Source: Nostocales cyanobacterium LEGE 12452 (GTDB lineage Bacteria > Cyanobacteriota > Cyanobacteriia > Cyanobacteriales > Nostocaceae). Taken from it: a stretch of DNA of 49,388 nt. A model generated the notes under the pieces. It saw nothing but the letters and a program-made list of their open reading frames with translations, did no database searches and was not told the origin of the DNA. How positions within the stretch are numbered: position 1 is the first letter of the stretch; each line of letters opens with the position of its first letter. The position numbers and the translations under genes were made by a program. The DNA is taken from contig JADEXV010000023.1 of assembly GCA_015206945.1 (NCBI GenBank), positions 1-49,388 of the forward strand, given 5' to 3'. Below, one piece after another: positions 24,926-35,004 of this stretch.

Positions 24926-26187
24926 CATGGTTTAAGTACGGTAACTGCGTAATTCTGGGGTGATAGATACTGTTTAGCTAATTTTTGCAATTCTTGGGCA
25001 TCAAATGACTGAATCTGCTGGGGATATGTCACAGCTAATTCAGCTTGGGCGATGGTATTGTAATATCCATAAAGCCCTGTAAGTTGATTTGGTGTTTCGG
25101 TAGAAAACGCATACTCATTACATAGCAACCTGCGTGTCCGAGCAAGTTCTTGTTCGCTAATTCCTTTAGTTTGCAAATCATCTAAATGAGCGCAAATTAA
25201 AGATTCAACTTTCTCCAGATTTTCTGGTTCTAACCAGGCAGTAATTGTAAATAAACTTGAATCTCTTTGTAGAGAAAAACTACTGCAAATTCCCTGTACC
25301 AATTGCAAATCTTCTCGTAAATCACGCACTAAACGCGAAGTCCGTCCTTCTGCCAATAACACTGACAAAAAATCTAAACCATAGCCAGTACGGATATCTT
25401 CTACTCCGGGTACTAGCCAAGCCATCAACAATCGCGCTTGCTCTATGCGTGGTAAACACAGTTCTTGACGGTGAATTCCTGCGATCGCTGGCTTTGTCAC
25501 TTTCCCAAACTGCGGACAATTCGAGCGTTCCGCAAAATCAGCAAATGAATGATTTACCATTTCCCAAGCTGCTTGCTGGGCTATACCTCCAGCAATTACC
25601 ACAGTCATATTTTCCGGCTGATAGTGGGCGTGATGAAAACAGCGCATTGCTTCTGGCGATTGCTGCATCAGTTCTTGCTCAGTGCCCAACACTGAACGTC
25701 CATAAGGGTGATGCGGATAAATGCTTTGAATTAGTGCTTGAAATCCTATCCAGTCGGAATCGTCTTGACATGAGCGAATTTCTTCTAGCACTACATCCCG
25801 TTCTCGGCTAAATTCATCTTCTGGAATTGCCGCATTGAGTAGTAGTTCTCCCAAGTAGGGCAGAGTATCTTTTAAATAAGGAGCAGCTGTGGTGAGTGAA
25901 TAATGAGCATAATCATAGCTTGTCGCCGCATTACTCACGCCACCTCGGTTTTCAACTTTGGAATCGAACATTCCAGGGGGTAGCGTCGCCGTACCTTTAA
26001 AAATCATGTGTTCTAAAAAGTGCGCCATGCCAAACCACGGTTTTGGCTCTAGGCTGGCTCCAGCACGCACCCAAACATCCGCCACAACTACAGGAGTAGT
26101 GGGAATTTCTTGATGAATAAAAGTTAAACCATTCTCTAGTCGGAAGACCGAGGCTGGAAATACGGTATTAGTTAGTTGTTTTAACAA
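24922..26187 (-). CDS. M16-family zinc peptidase, active subunit, 421 aa
   Basis: The zinc motif HFLEH lies at residues 56-60 (GMAHFLEHMIFKG), with the distal glutamate expected in EEIRSCQDD or nearby. Two M16 halves follow, the second with the Arg/Tyr region (GRTSRLVRDLREDLQLVQGI). It probably works with the inactive M16 homologue downstream as a heterodimer, as in the bacterial PqqL/processing-peptidase-like pairs. Its substrate, perhaps signal or leader peptides or damaged short peptides, cannot be told from the sequence. Confidence 0.9.
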   Translation of the reverse strand: MLKQLTNTVFPASVFRLENGLTFIHQEIPTTPVVVADVWVRAGASLEPKPWFGMAHFLEHMIFKGTATLPPGMFDSKVENRGGVSNAATSYDYAHYSLTTAAPYLKDTLPYLGELLLNAAIPEDEFSRERDVVLEEIRSCQDDSDWIGFQALIQSIYPHHPYGRSVLGTEQELMQQSPEAMRCFHHAHYQPENMTVVIAGGIAQQAAWEMVNHSFADFAERSNCPQFGKVTKPAIAGIHRQELCLPRIEQARLLMAWLVPGVEDIRTGYGLDFLSVLLAEGRTSRLVRDLREDLQLVQGICSSFSLQRDSSLFTITAWLEPENLEKVESLICAHLDDLQTKGISEQELARTRRLLCNEYAFSTETPNQLTGLYGYYNTIAQAELAVTYPQQIQSFDAQELQKLAKQYLSPQNYAVTVLKPC

Positions 26188-26354
26188 TTTTTTGTAGTTT
26201 TGACCACAATTTAACGCAATTGTGTCATTTTAACTCTGAACGATACCTGATTTAGAATCAAGTTATACAGATTTAGTAGAATTATGCTATTCCTGTCCTC
26301 CAGATTACCGAAAAATTAGAAGCGTTATGCATTGAGAGGAAAATCGCAAATTAA

Positions 26355-29300
26355 TTAAAATACTGGAATCTCAATGACAAATTCTGTTCCTTCACCAAGT
26401 ACAGAATTGCAACTCAACCGCCCATCATGGGTTTCTTCGACAATTTGACGAGCGATCGCGAGTCCCAATCCTGTTCCTTTGCCAACCTCTTTTGTTGTAA
26501 ACAGGTGATCAAATATCCGCGATCTAACCTCTTCTGACATCCCCTGACCGTTATCTTTCATGCGAATTACCACCATGTTTTGCTCACTGGATACTTCGGT
26601 GTGAACCAATATTTGGTGATGATTGGCTTGCGCTTGGGCAAAAGAAAGCCCCTCACAGGAACTATCTAAGGCATCAATGGCGTTAGCAAGGATGTTCATA
26701 AATACTTGATTTAGTTGTCCTAAAAAGCACTTAACTGGTGGTATTTTTCCGTATTGAGTGATAACTTCAATTGCTGGACGTTTTTCGTTAGCTTTGAGGC
26801 GATATTTCAAAATCAACAGGGTACTCTCAATCCCTTCATGGAGATTACAAGCAACTTTTTCGGCTGTATCGGCTCTGGAGAAAGTGCGGAGACTGATGCT
26901 AATGTCTTTAATTCGATCGCTTGCCACTTTCATCGAGTCTACTAGCTTTGGTAAGTCTTCAGTCAGGAATTCTAGGTCAATTTCTTCGCCATGCTCAATG
27001 ATTGCGATCGCCGGAGTGGGATAATGGTCTTGGTAACATTGGATATGGGCGAGTAAGTCTTGAATATACTCTTCGGCATTGTTGACACTGCCGTTGAGAA
27101 ACCCAATCGGATTATTAATTTCATGTGCCACTCCAGCAACTAAGTTACCCAAGGTTGCCATTTTTTCATTTTGCACCATTTGTAATTGGGCTTGTTGGAA
27201 ATTTTGCAGCGCTTCTTCTAAATCCTGAGATTTTTGCCGTAAATCAGCTTCAGACTCTTGTAGTGCGGCTTCAGCAAGTTTACGTTCGCTAATATCTATG
27301 ATTACGCCATCCCATATAATCGAGCCATCAGCTTGTCGCTCTGGTTGGGATGCACCTTGAAGCCATTTTACGGTTCCTGAAGATGTGATAATTCGCCATT
27401 CGTGTCGAAATGGTGTGATGTTTTCAGCAGAGTAGATCATCGCCTGCTGAATGCTGGCAAAATCATCTGGATGTTCCATAGAACGAAGATTCTGCGTTCC
27501 TGTGATTATTTCCTCTGCTGTCACCTCATAAAGGTTGTAGCAGCCAGAACTGACGTAGGGCATTGAAGCTGAACCGTCAGCATTTAAACGTAGTTGGTAA
27601 ATTGCCCCAGGAATATTATCAGCGAGTTTCTGGAAGCGGGCTTCGGTAGTACGAAGTTGAGCGATCGATCGCTCTAATTGATGGGCATAATTTTGAGATT
27701 CTTGATAAAGACGGGCATTTTCTAGAGAGATGGCGGCTTGAGTGCATAGGAGTTGGATAACTTCGGTGCGATCGCTTGTAAATGCGCCAATTGTCAACTT
27801 ATTTTCCAGATATAGTAACCCGATTAATTGGCCATGACGCAAAATCGGCGTACACAACACACTTTTGGGTTGTTGCTGGATCAAATATTGGTCAGTAATA
27901 AAATCGTTTTTTACTGTTGCATCATCCAGCACCACAGTTTTTAAGCTGTGTTTGACATAGTTTACCAATGCGATCGGAATGTTTTGGCTGCTTGACAATG
28001 GTACAGATACTAGAGTCACCCCTTCATTGATGGTGGCTACAGCTTTAACCAGTAAGTTGTCCTGTTCGAGTACAAGTAGGGCAGCTTTTTTCGCTCCAGC
28101 ATTTTCCATTACCACTTGCAAAAGAGTAGCGAGCAATTGCTCTAATTTAATTTCACTGGAGAGAACTTGTGCGGCTTTAAAGAGGGTGGCAAAATCGAGG
28201 GCTTCAGAAATACTGCTGCTAGAAAGATTTGTGTGGATGGTTTGATGTGGGAATGACGAGCCATCAATGGTTGAACTCAGTTGTAAGTGATGATGCTGCC
28301 CTTGTAAGATGGGAGCCAGAAGTTGAGGATAGCGTTTTTCTAAATCCTCAGTTTTGGCTTTAGCGCCCCAACGAGCGTAGCAGTAATAAGCTTCTTGCAT
28401 ATAAACTTGGGCGATTTTTTCTTTGCCCCAGTCGAGGTAGAACTTGGCAGCTAGCTCATTGCTCAAGGCTTCTTCTTGGATATATTGGTTTGCTTTCGCT
28501 AGAGTTATGGCGCGATCGTATAATTCTATTGCTGCTATTTTTTCGCCCAGAACTCGATGCCGTTCTGCTTCCACCAAATCAAATTTATGCTGGAAATTCA
28601 TCGGTGCAAATTTGGCTCGAAACTGCAATTTTTCCTGGTTTTCGCCAACCTTTAAGAGTAATTGTTTTTGTTGAGATGGTTCAGCCGTTGGATAGACAGC
28701 CAGCCGAGACAGAGAATCGTAATAGTAGAAAACAGGCAAAGATAGCATTCCTGCGCCACCGTTAAGGTATTGCTCTCCCTGATTTCCATTTTCAACTGCC
28801 GCCGAAAAATTCTCAAACAAATAACTGAGTGTTAATTTACTTAGGAAAAATACATGGAGTGTTAATTCGTCGTTCTCTTTAATCAGCGCAGGTAAGAGTT
28901 GTTCTTCTTGACAATCTTCACCAATGAGGGTTTCTGGATTGTCGCTAGATTCTGTGAGATTTTTAATGCTTTGAGAGACTATACTAGACCATTTTAATAA
29001 GCTTTTATTTTTGGCAAAATTAGACTCGTAGGCTTTAATATCTGCTAAGAGAATTTCCAAAACTTCTGTGCCACTTAAATAGACATAGAATAACTTGAAA
29101 ATCATCGATACCAGCACATGAAAAAAATCGCCTGTTTCTAATCCAAGACTATGGGATTCCTGTAATAAACTAATTGAAGTGCGAACATGTTGTTTATTAC
29201 ATTGATTTAATGCACCCGCCTTAAATAGAGTCATGCTTTGAACAGATTTTGCTTGAAATCTATCCACAAGCATTAAAGCTAGCTGGCCAAATTCGTAGCC

Positions 29301-32210
29301 TGACTCGAGTTGGTTACAAATATTAAGTACAATTCCAAAATCTGCATACCCTGGTGCAGAAAGTGGTGCATTGCCGTATTTAAGAGATAAATTCACCTCT
29401 TCGCAGGCAATAATTGGGAACAAATAAGGGGCAGCCTGGTGGATGGCGGGAGCGATGCTAGCCATAATCCGCAAAGCAACCAAAGCTTTGGTATCGTCCA
29501 TCAATGGCAAATCAACTAAGCTCTCAATACTTCTGGCTGCCAAAGTCGAGAGGGTGTTGACTACATATTGCTGAATGTCTGGAGGTGTTACTGATTCAGG
29601 TAATGTCACCCCAAGTTGAGCGAGAAGTTCACGCCCAGTTGCAATCGCTTTGAATAATTGATTCCGCACCTGATAAGCTTGGAGTTGCACTTCATAAACT
29701 TTCACTCTATCTAGTAAGGTGGTTGTTTCTTCGATGACAACCTGGATAAGAGATTCCATCTGCTCAAATTCATTGTTGAGAAAAGCAGCTTCGGCAGCCT
29801 CTTCGTATAAACCTCGAGTCAGTTCGTAGGCGATTTCCCAACTATTAATCGGCAGCAGTTGCATTCCCGACTTGAGATAATGAATTGCTGCACCATAAGC
29901 GGTAGCTTCTTTTGCTTTTCGACCGGCATTCAGATTTAACTGAGCTAATTGTTGACGTTCACTTGTCTGGGTGATTAGCGCTATTCCACAATTCAACTGA
30001 CTGACAATCTCAAAAATTCTCTCCTCTTGCTGAGATTCAGAGGTATTTTGCAAGAGTAATCGACCAATTTTAAGATGGGTAAATTGTTTTTCTTCATCTG
30101 GGATTAGAGAATAAGCCGCTTGCTGCACGCGATCGTGTAAAAATTTGTAGATAGGGATTTGGAAATTAGAATTTAAAGGGTTGGAGTCGGAATCATACCC
30201 ATTATCTTGAAAAAATTTATAAACTTCATTAATAGGTAAAGCTAACCCTTCTTGCAAAGCTTTCCATAAAGACGCTGCCGTTTCGGTTTCCGATTGTTCA
30301 GAAACAATTGCTAAGGTTAGCAAATCAAACTGGTTGCCAATACATGCGGCTAATTTCAACACATTTTGCGTTGCTGCTGGCAACTTCTGCAACTGTAGCG
30401 CTACGAACTCTACCACATCATCGGTCAAAGCTAGTGCCTTCACAGCAGAAATATCACATTGCCAGTAACCTTGATAAAAATTAAAACTAATTAGCCCATC
30501 TTCATATAATGCTTTGAGAAATTGCGTGGTAAAAAATGGATTTCCTTGAGTTTTTTGATAGACGAGTTGCGTTAGAGGTTGAGCAATTTCATTTGAACAA
30601 CTCAAGGTATTAACCACCAATTGAGCTAAACTAGCTTTACTTAACGGAGCTAAAGTAATGTTATGAATTGTGGCATTAGCCTTGCGAATATCCGCTAAAG
30701 TCAACATCAACGGATGTGCGGTAGAGACTTCATTGTCTCGATAAGCCCCAATTAAAAGTAAAGAGCCACTTCCTGACTCACTCATCAACAATTGCATCAA
30801 TTTGAGTGATGCAGAATCAGCCCACTGTAAATCATCGAGAAAAATTACTAATGGATGTTCTTTGGTAGTAAATACCTGAATGAACTTTTGGAAGAGTAAA
30901 TTGAAGCGATTTTGTGCCGCACTTGGTGAAAGTTCCGTTGCAGGTGGTTGTTGGCCAATAATTTGTTCTAGTTCAGGAATTACCTCAAGAATGACTTGCC
31001 CTTGATCGCCCAGCACTTGTAAAATTTTATTTTTCCAAGTTGACAATTGGACATTACTTTCACTCAGTAATTGTCCCATTAAGTCTCGAAACGCCTGCAC
31101 AAAAGCAGAGAAGGGAATATTCCGATTAAATTGGTCAAATTTGCCTTTGATGAAGTAGCCCCGCTGCCGGACAATGGGTTTGTGAACCTCGTTAACTAAA
31201 GCCGTTTTACCAATACCAGAAAAACCAGCTACCAGCATTAATTCCGTCTGATTGTTGGTAACGCGGTCAAATGCTTTCAGCAGAGTTTCAACTTCATGCT
31301 CGCGACCATAGAGTTTTTCTGGGATAATAAAGCGATCGCACACATCCCGTTGAGCAATTGGGAAACTTACAATTTTCCCTGTCTCCTTGAGTTGAGCCAA
31401 ACAACTTTCTAAATCATATTTCAGCCCAAATGAACTCTGATAGCGGTCTTCGGCATTTTTCGCCATCAGTTTGCTAACAATAGATGAGAGTACAGGCGCA
31501 ATTTGTGGATTAATCTCATGCACTAAAGGCGGAAGTTTGGCAATATGACAATGTACCAATTCCATCGGATCGTGCGATTTAAATGGTAATTTCCCTGTTA
31601 GCAACTCGTAAAAAGTTACACCCAAAGAATAAAAATCAGTACGGTAATCAATTCCCCGATTCATTCGTCCAGTTTGCTCTGGAGACAAATAGCCGAGTGT
31701 CCCTTCTAGCACATTAGGACTCATCAGGACTTGAGTTTCGCGTGGCAGTAGAGATGCAATACTAAAGTCAATTAACTTAACTTCTTTAGTTTCTGGATTA
31801 ATTAAAATATTGGCGGGTTTAATATCTTTGTGAATGATCCGATGACGAATTAGAATATCTAATGTATTACACAGTGTGATCGCAATTTGTAAAAACTCCA
31901 TCAGAGATTCTACCCTTCCCCCGATTCCCCATTCCTTCAAGGAAATTCCCCCAAAGTCTTCCATCACTAACACATAGCCATTCTGATAGGGTTCCAGACT
32001 ATAGGTTTGGATGATTCCAGGTAGATTCAAATTTTTGGCAATGGTGAACTGGTTGCGAAACTGTACCAATTCGCTGAAGCTGGGATAAGCAGTTTTCATC
32101 AGCTTAATCACTACAGATTTTTGGTCAGTTTCTCGATTAGCACGATAAACCAAGGTTCGAGAACCGTTGTAGAGTTCTTTGCTAACCTGATATCCGGGAA
32201 TACTGACCAT
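26355..32210 (-). CDS. giant Ser/Thr kinase - AAA ATPase - GAF - PAS - histidine kinase, 1951 aa
   Basis: Domains in order: Ser/Thr kinase (about 1-275; IIHKDIKPANIL, KLIDFSIAS, and an activation segment with GTLGYLSPEQTG), an AAA_16-type ATPase (Walker A AGFSGIGKTALVNE near 330; Walker B VIFLDDLQW), a long helical TPR-like region (about 640-1330), GAF (about 1340-1505), PAS (about 1525-1640), and a histidine kinase with acceptor His in GVAHEINNPIGF (about 1693) and HATPase to the end (KGTGLGLAIARQI). This is the HstK-type family of Nostoc, which joins two phosphorylation chemistries. No response regulator is adjacent, so its target is unknown. No membrane helix is seen. Confidence 0.93.
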   Translation of the reverse strand: MVSIPGYQVSKELYNGSRTLVYRANRETDQKSVVIKLMKTAYPSFSELVQFRNQFTIAKNLNLPGIIQTYSLEPYQNGYVLVMEDFGGISLKEWGIGGRVESLMEFLQIAITLCNTLDILIRHRIIHKDIKPANILINPETKEVKLIDFSIASLLPRETQVLMSPNVLEGTLGYLSPEQTGRMNRGIDYRTDFYSLGVTFYELLTGKLPFKSHDPMELVHCHIAKLPPLVHEINPQIAPVLSSIVSKLMAKNAEDRYQSSFGLKYDLESCLAQLKETGKIVSFPIAQRDVCDRFIIPEKLYGREHEVETLLKAFDRVTNNQTELMLVAGFSGIGKTALVNEVHKPIVRQRGYFIKGKFDQFNRNIPFSAFVQAFRDLMGQLLSESNVQLSTWKNKILQVLGDQGQVILEVIPELEQIIGQQPPATELSPSAAQNRFNLLFQKFIQVFTTKEHPLVIFLDDLQWADSASLKLMQLLMSESGSGSLLLIGAYRDNEVSTAHPLMLTLADIRKANATIHNITLAPLSKASLAQLVVNTLSCSNEIAQPLTQLVYQKTQGNPFFTTQFLKALYEDGLISFNFYQGYWQCDISAVKALALTDDVVEFVALQLQKLPAATQNVLKLAACIGNQFDLLTLAIVSEQSETETAASLWKALQEGLALPINEVYKFFQDNGYDSDSNPLNSNFQIPIYKFLHDRVQQAAYSLIPDEEKQFTHLKIGRLLLQNTSESQQEERIFEIVSQLNCGIALITQTSERQQLAQLNLNAGRKAKEATAYGAAIHYLKSGMQLLPINSWEIAYELTRGLYEEAAEAAFLNNEFEQMESLIQVVIEETTTLLDRVKVYEVQLQAYQVRNQLFKAIATGRELLAQLGVTLPESVTPPDIQQYVVNTLSTLAARSIESLVDLPLMDDTKALVALRIMASIAPAIHQAAPYLFPIIACEEVNLSLKYGNAPLSAPGYADFGIVLNICNQLESGYEFGQLALMLVDRFQAKSVQSMTLFKAGALNQCNKQHVRTSISLLQESHSLGLETGDFFHVLVSMIFKLFYVYLSGTEVLEILLADIKAYESNFAKNKSLLKWSSIVSQSIKNLTESSDNPETLIGEDCQEEQLLPALIKENDELTLHVFFLSKLTLSYLFENFSAAVENGNQGEQYLNGGAGMLSLPVFYYYDSLSRLAVYPTAEPSQQKQLLLKVGENQEKLQFRAKFAPMNFQHKFDLVEAERHRVLGEKIAAIELYDRAITLAKANQYIQEEALSNELAAKFYLDWGKEKIAQVYMQEAYYCYARWGAKAKTEDLEKRYPQLLAPILQGQHHHLQLSSTIDGSSFPHQTIHTNLSSSSISEALDFATLFKAAQVLSSEIKLEQLLATLLQVVMENAGAKKAALLVLEQDNLLVKAVATINEGVTLVSVPLSSSQNIPIALVNYVKHSLKTVVLDDATVKNDFITDQYLIQQQPKSVLCTPILRHGQLIGLLYLENKLTIGAFTSDRTEVIQLLCTQAAISLENARLYQESQNYAHQLERSIAQLRTTEARFQKLADNIPGAIYQLRLNADGSASMPYVSSGCYNLYEVTAEEIITGTQNLRSMEHPDDFASIQQAMIYSAENITPFRHEWRIITSSGTVKWLQGASQPERQADGSIIWDGVIIDISERKLAEAALQESEADLRQKSQDLEEALQNFQQAQLQMVQNEKMATLGNLVAGVAHEINNPIGFLNGSVNNAEEYIQDLLAHIQCYQDHYPTPAIAIIEHGEEIDLEFLTEDLPKLVDSMKVASDRIKDISISLRTFSRADTAEKVACNLHEGIESTLLILKYRLKANEKRPAIEVITQYGKIPPVKCFLGQLNQVFMNILANAIDALDSSCEGLSFAQAQANHHQILVHTEVSSEQNMVVIRMKDNGQGMSEEVRSRIFDHLFTTKEVGKGTGLGLAIARQIVEETHDGRLSCNSVLGEGTEFVIEIPVF

Positions 32211-32306
32211 AGGGCTTAATTTTTGAGACCTCAGTATCTAGGGTTCCCAAAAATATGGCAATTTTTACTGTCAGTTCACCTACTTTAAACTGATTTAAAT
32301 AATTAA

Positions 32307-32337
32307 AGCTCCCAAGTTCTAACTGACTTTGGGAGCT
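32307..32337 (-). terminator. terminator-like hairpin after the 6S RNA gene
   Basis: AGCTCCCAA (32307-32315) and TTGGGAGCT (32329-32337) form a 9-base perfect stem. Read on the minus strand it is followed by TTTAATTATTT. It is placed just after the predicted 3' end of the 6S RNA, and could end that transcript. On the plus strand the tail AATAATTTTT is also T-rich, so it may work both ways. Confidence 0.5.
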
Positions 32338-32349
32338 AATAATTTTTAA

Positions 32350-32531
32350 GTTCACCGCGACGCCGTTTTACCTAAGTTTATGACCTGGGTTTATCCAGGT
32401 GGGAACCTAAATTCCTCGTTTAAAGTTTCCGGGTACATGCCCGGTATACTGCCACGAGAACAGTTGACTCCCTTGTCATTAAAGGCATAGATCAAAAAAC
32501 TTGATGGCAGTCACCAACGTCGTAGTGCAAC
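32350..32531 (-). ncRNA. ssaA: 6S RNA (cyanobacterial SsaA type)
   Basis: A minus-strand stretch of about 182 bases lies just downstream of purK, the place where cyanobacterial 6S RNA genes are known to occur. The two ends pair (GTTGCACTACGACG at the 5' end with CGTCGCGGTGAAC at the 3' end) to close a long hairpin. Inside are CCGGG-TACATG-CCCGG and ACCTGG-ATAAAC-CCAGGT hairpins and an unpaired central part, as in 6S RNA. A perfect TATAAT lies seven bases before the start. 6S RNA binds RNA polymerase holoenzyme by mimicking an open promoter. The exact ends are estimates. Confidence 0.82.
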
Positions 32532-32537
32532 TCACTC

Positions 32538-32543
32538 ATTATA
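32538..32543 (-). promoter_or_regulatory. -10 box of the 6S RNA promoter
   Basis: TATAAT on the minus strand, with a T/A-rich stretch upstream and a candidate TTGAAC 21 bases away (spacing longer than ideal). It places the start near 32531 and gives the RNA the expected length. It lies between the purK stop and the RNA, so 6S RNA can be made independently of purK or by read-through. Confidence 0.65.
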
Positions 32544-32591
32544 GCTTTTCAAAAGATGTTGTGTGTTCAATATCGAAACTTTCTGAGCTAT

Positions 32592-33746
32592 TTACCTGGG
32601 ATACCAGATAGATTCTATGGTGTGGGCGATGGAGTACGCCGATTCTTGATTTTGATTATCCAGCAAAACAGTGACATGTCCCAACTTTCGCCCAGGACGT
32701 GATTCTGTCTTCCCATACCAGTGAATATGCGCTTGGGGAATTTCTGCTATTTTTTGACGCTGGTTTTGGTAGTCGCTGTGAGAATTTTCATACCCCAGTA
32801 GGTTAACCATCACAGCGCCAGCGCACTGCAAAGCCGGATTTCCCAAAGGTAAACCACAAACGGCTCGAAGATGCTGCTCAAACTGAGAAGTTTCACAAGC
32901 GTCAAGCGAAAAATGCCCAGAATTGTGGGTACGGGGTGCAATTTCATTTACCAGGATCTTGCCATTAGTACCCAGAAATAGCTCAATTCCAAAAATTCCC
33001 ACTACTTCTAGGCTATTTAATAGAGTATGTGCGATCGCTTGGATTTCTGCTACTTGATTAGGCGTAATCTCGGCTGGCGCAATCACCCGTCGACACACTT
33101 GTTGTTCTTGTTGAGTTTCCACTACTGGATAAGTAACAATTTCTCCCTCCACAGAACGAGCTGCAATAATTGCTAATTCTCTTTCAAAGGGGACAAATTC
33201 TTCTACCAAGAAAAGTGATTGATTTAAAGTTTTTGTTGTGCTTTCATGACTTAGCTTTTGTTCTAAAGCAGCAAAATCCCGAATTATGAAAGTACCTTGA
33301 CCATCATAACCATGACGACGGGATTTCAAGACTGCTGGAAAACCTAGATATTCTATTTTGGATTGAAGATTTTCCACCTCCTCAAGAGCAAAAAATTGAG
33401 GGACTAATAAGCCCAAATCACGTAAATAGCAACGCTGATGATATTTATCTAAAAGAGGAGCTAAAGCTTCTAATCTGGGACGAAAACAAACACCTTGCTG
33501 TGCTAAACCAGATAAAGCATTCAGGTTAACAAATTCGTTTTCAAAGGTAATAACATCGCATTTTTGAGCTAATATTTCCGTAGCATTTGCATCATCAACT
33601 GGCGCAAAAACAGTTTCCTGAGCGATTGACACGGCCGGGTCGTGAATGCTTGGAGTTTGTACTACTAATTCTACTCCTAGCTTCTGCGCTGCATCCGCCA
33701 TCATCCACGCTAGTTGTCCGCCACCAATTACACCAACACGCTTCAT
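32592..33746 (-). CDS. purK: PurK, 5-(carboxyamino)imidazole ribonucleotide synthase, 384 aa
   Basis: An ATP-grasp enzyme that joins bicarbonate to AIR in purine synthesis. N-terminal RVGVIGGGQLAWMM, central ATP-binding segments (FPAVLKSRRHGYDGQGTF, LVEEFVPFERELA) and NEIAPRTHNSGHF are clear PurK marks, and the length is normal. ATG 33746 is chosen because it overlaps the TGA of the preceding pentapeptide gene (ATGA), a coupling arrangement. The gene is followed by 6S RNA. Confidence 0.95.
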   Translation of the reverse strand: MKRVGVIGGGQLAWMMADAAQKLGVELVVQTPSIHDPAVSIAQETVFAPVDDANATEILAQKCDVITFENEFVNLNALSGLAQQGVCFRPRLEALAPLLDKYHQRCYLRDLGLLVPQFFALEEVENLQSKIEYLGFPAVLKSRRHGYDGQGTFIIRDFAALEQKLSHESTTKTLNQSLFLVEEFVPFERELAIIAARSVEGEIVTYPVVETQQEQQVCRRVIAPAEITPNQVAEIQAIAHTLLNSLEVVGIFGIELFLGTNGKILVNEIAPRTHNSGHFSLDACETSQFEQHLRAVCGLPLGNPALQCAGAVMVNLLGYENSHSDYQNQRQKIAEIPQAHIHWYGKTESRPGRKLGHVTVLLDNQNQESAYSIAHTIESIWYPR

Positions 33747-34267
33747 TGACATCCTAGAGAATCACGAGTTTGCACGCCTGTTTTGGAATTCACACCACTG
33801 GCTTTTTCGCACAGTTCTTTAATTTGCGCTCTATCCAAAATTGCATCTGTAAAATCTGCTCCGTCTATATTTACATCATTAAATATGGCGCGGAGCAAAA
33901 GAGCTTCTTTGAAAACTACATCGCTCAAATCTGCCTTAGTCAAGTTTACCTGATCGACCATTGCATTCGTTAAATCCGCTCCGTGGAGATTTGCTTTTGT
34001 CATCACCGAAGCGCTCATGACTGCTCCCCGTAAGTCAGCGTTTGTAAAGTTAATCAATTCCATATTGGCGTTAGAAAACTCCGCAGCTTGCAAACTCTGT
34101 CCAGAAAAATCACGTCTTGATAACTCTGCATTACTAAATGACAGTGGATGAGTCCAGTCTACTGCTACTGCTGGATCAGCCACACACCAGATAAAAATTC
34201 CCAGAAGGAATACTAGTGTTTGCCGCCAAAAGATATTGAGAGCCAATTTAGTGTATAATCGCCGCAT
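33743..34267 (-). CDS. exported pentapeptide-repeat protein, 174 aa
   Basis: A signal-like N-terminus (RQTLVFLLGIFIWCVADPAVA) is followed by about fifteen pentapeptide repeats of the A(D/N)LXX kind (NADLRGAVMS, ANLHGADLTNAM, ADLSDVVF, GADFTDAILDRA) forming a right-handed beta-helix. In cyanobacteria many such proteins sit in the lumen or periplasm with unknown roles. The C-terminal tail has two Cys residues (KELCEKASG, SLGCQ), which could form a disulphide after export. Its stop overlaps purK (ATGA). ATG 34267 is chosen over the upstream TTG frame start. Confidence 0.85.
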   Translation of the reverse strand: MRRLYTKLALNIFWRQTLVFLLGIFIWCVADPAVAVDWTHPLSFSNAELSRRDFSGQSLQAAEFSNANMELINFTNADLRGAVMSASVMTKANLHGADLTNAMVDQVNLTKADLSDVVFKEALLLRAIFNDVNIDGADFTDAILDRAQIKELCEKASGVNSKTGVQTRDSLGCQ

Positions 34268-35004
34268 TTCATTACCGCATTTGAATATTAGCAAGACTGG
34301 ATCGTACTAATTGAGACTCGCAGCCTTGCTACTGGACTTGGAGAAGGTGTATTTCCGTTGCTTAATATTTTGTAACGCAAAAAGAACATAAACTTCTTAC
34401 TTTAGCAAAATTATCCCTGCTACTTGAGGTAGAGAGTGGCAATCTGCGATCGCACTAAAATTAGATATTCAGAACAATAATTATTAAATACAATACAGAT
34501 CGCAATGACTGAGTATAAATTGTTTCTCACATCAAGCAAGCTTTAGCAAAACAGAGACGGGGAGCCTAAGTTATCGCTCTTGATGAAGATAAAACTTGAA
34601 ATTCCTAACTTTCAAGGAATAATTTAGCTGCATAAAGCAATGTTTACTATGGGCTATGCCTATGCTTGTTGACTTATTTACAATTATTCATTTGGAGCTT
34701 TGAATTTCAAGATATCAAGAGTTTTATTGAGCAGTAATACTCACTGAATTATTGACAATTCTTGACTTTCCATTTTTCAAGTAAAGTTTGTTGTCTTTTG
34801 AATTCAACAGCCCCGATCAACTGTTAGTCTTTTAATTAATGAAAGCAAGGTTTGAGCGTAATTATATGCGTCTCAACTGCTTAACAAAGCTTAAAGTTCG
34901 ATAATTAACGTTAGTTTTATAGCGATTAGTTTAGTTCTTCAGGAATCTCCAAGAGTTTACATTCACCAAGCACACAACTTCCACAAACCGAACTCCCAAA
35001 CCCG
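34268..35004. other. 737-base gene-free stretch
   Basis: AT-rich, with no supported frame, no tRNA and no strong terminator. The promoters of the pentapeptide/purK unit (left) and of the 107-aa gene (right) must lie in it. The length suggests a long leader or an RNA gene, but no clear hairpin set was found by eye. Confidence 0.4.
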
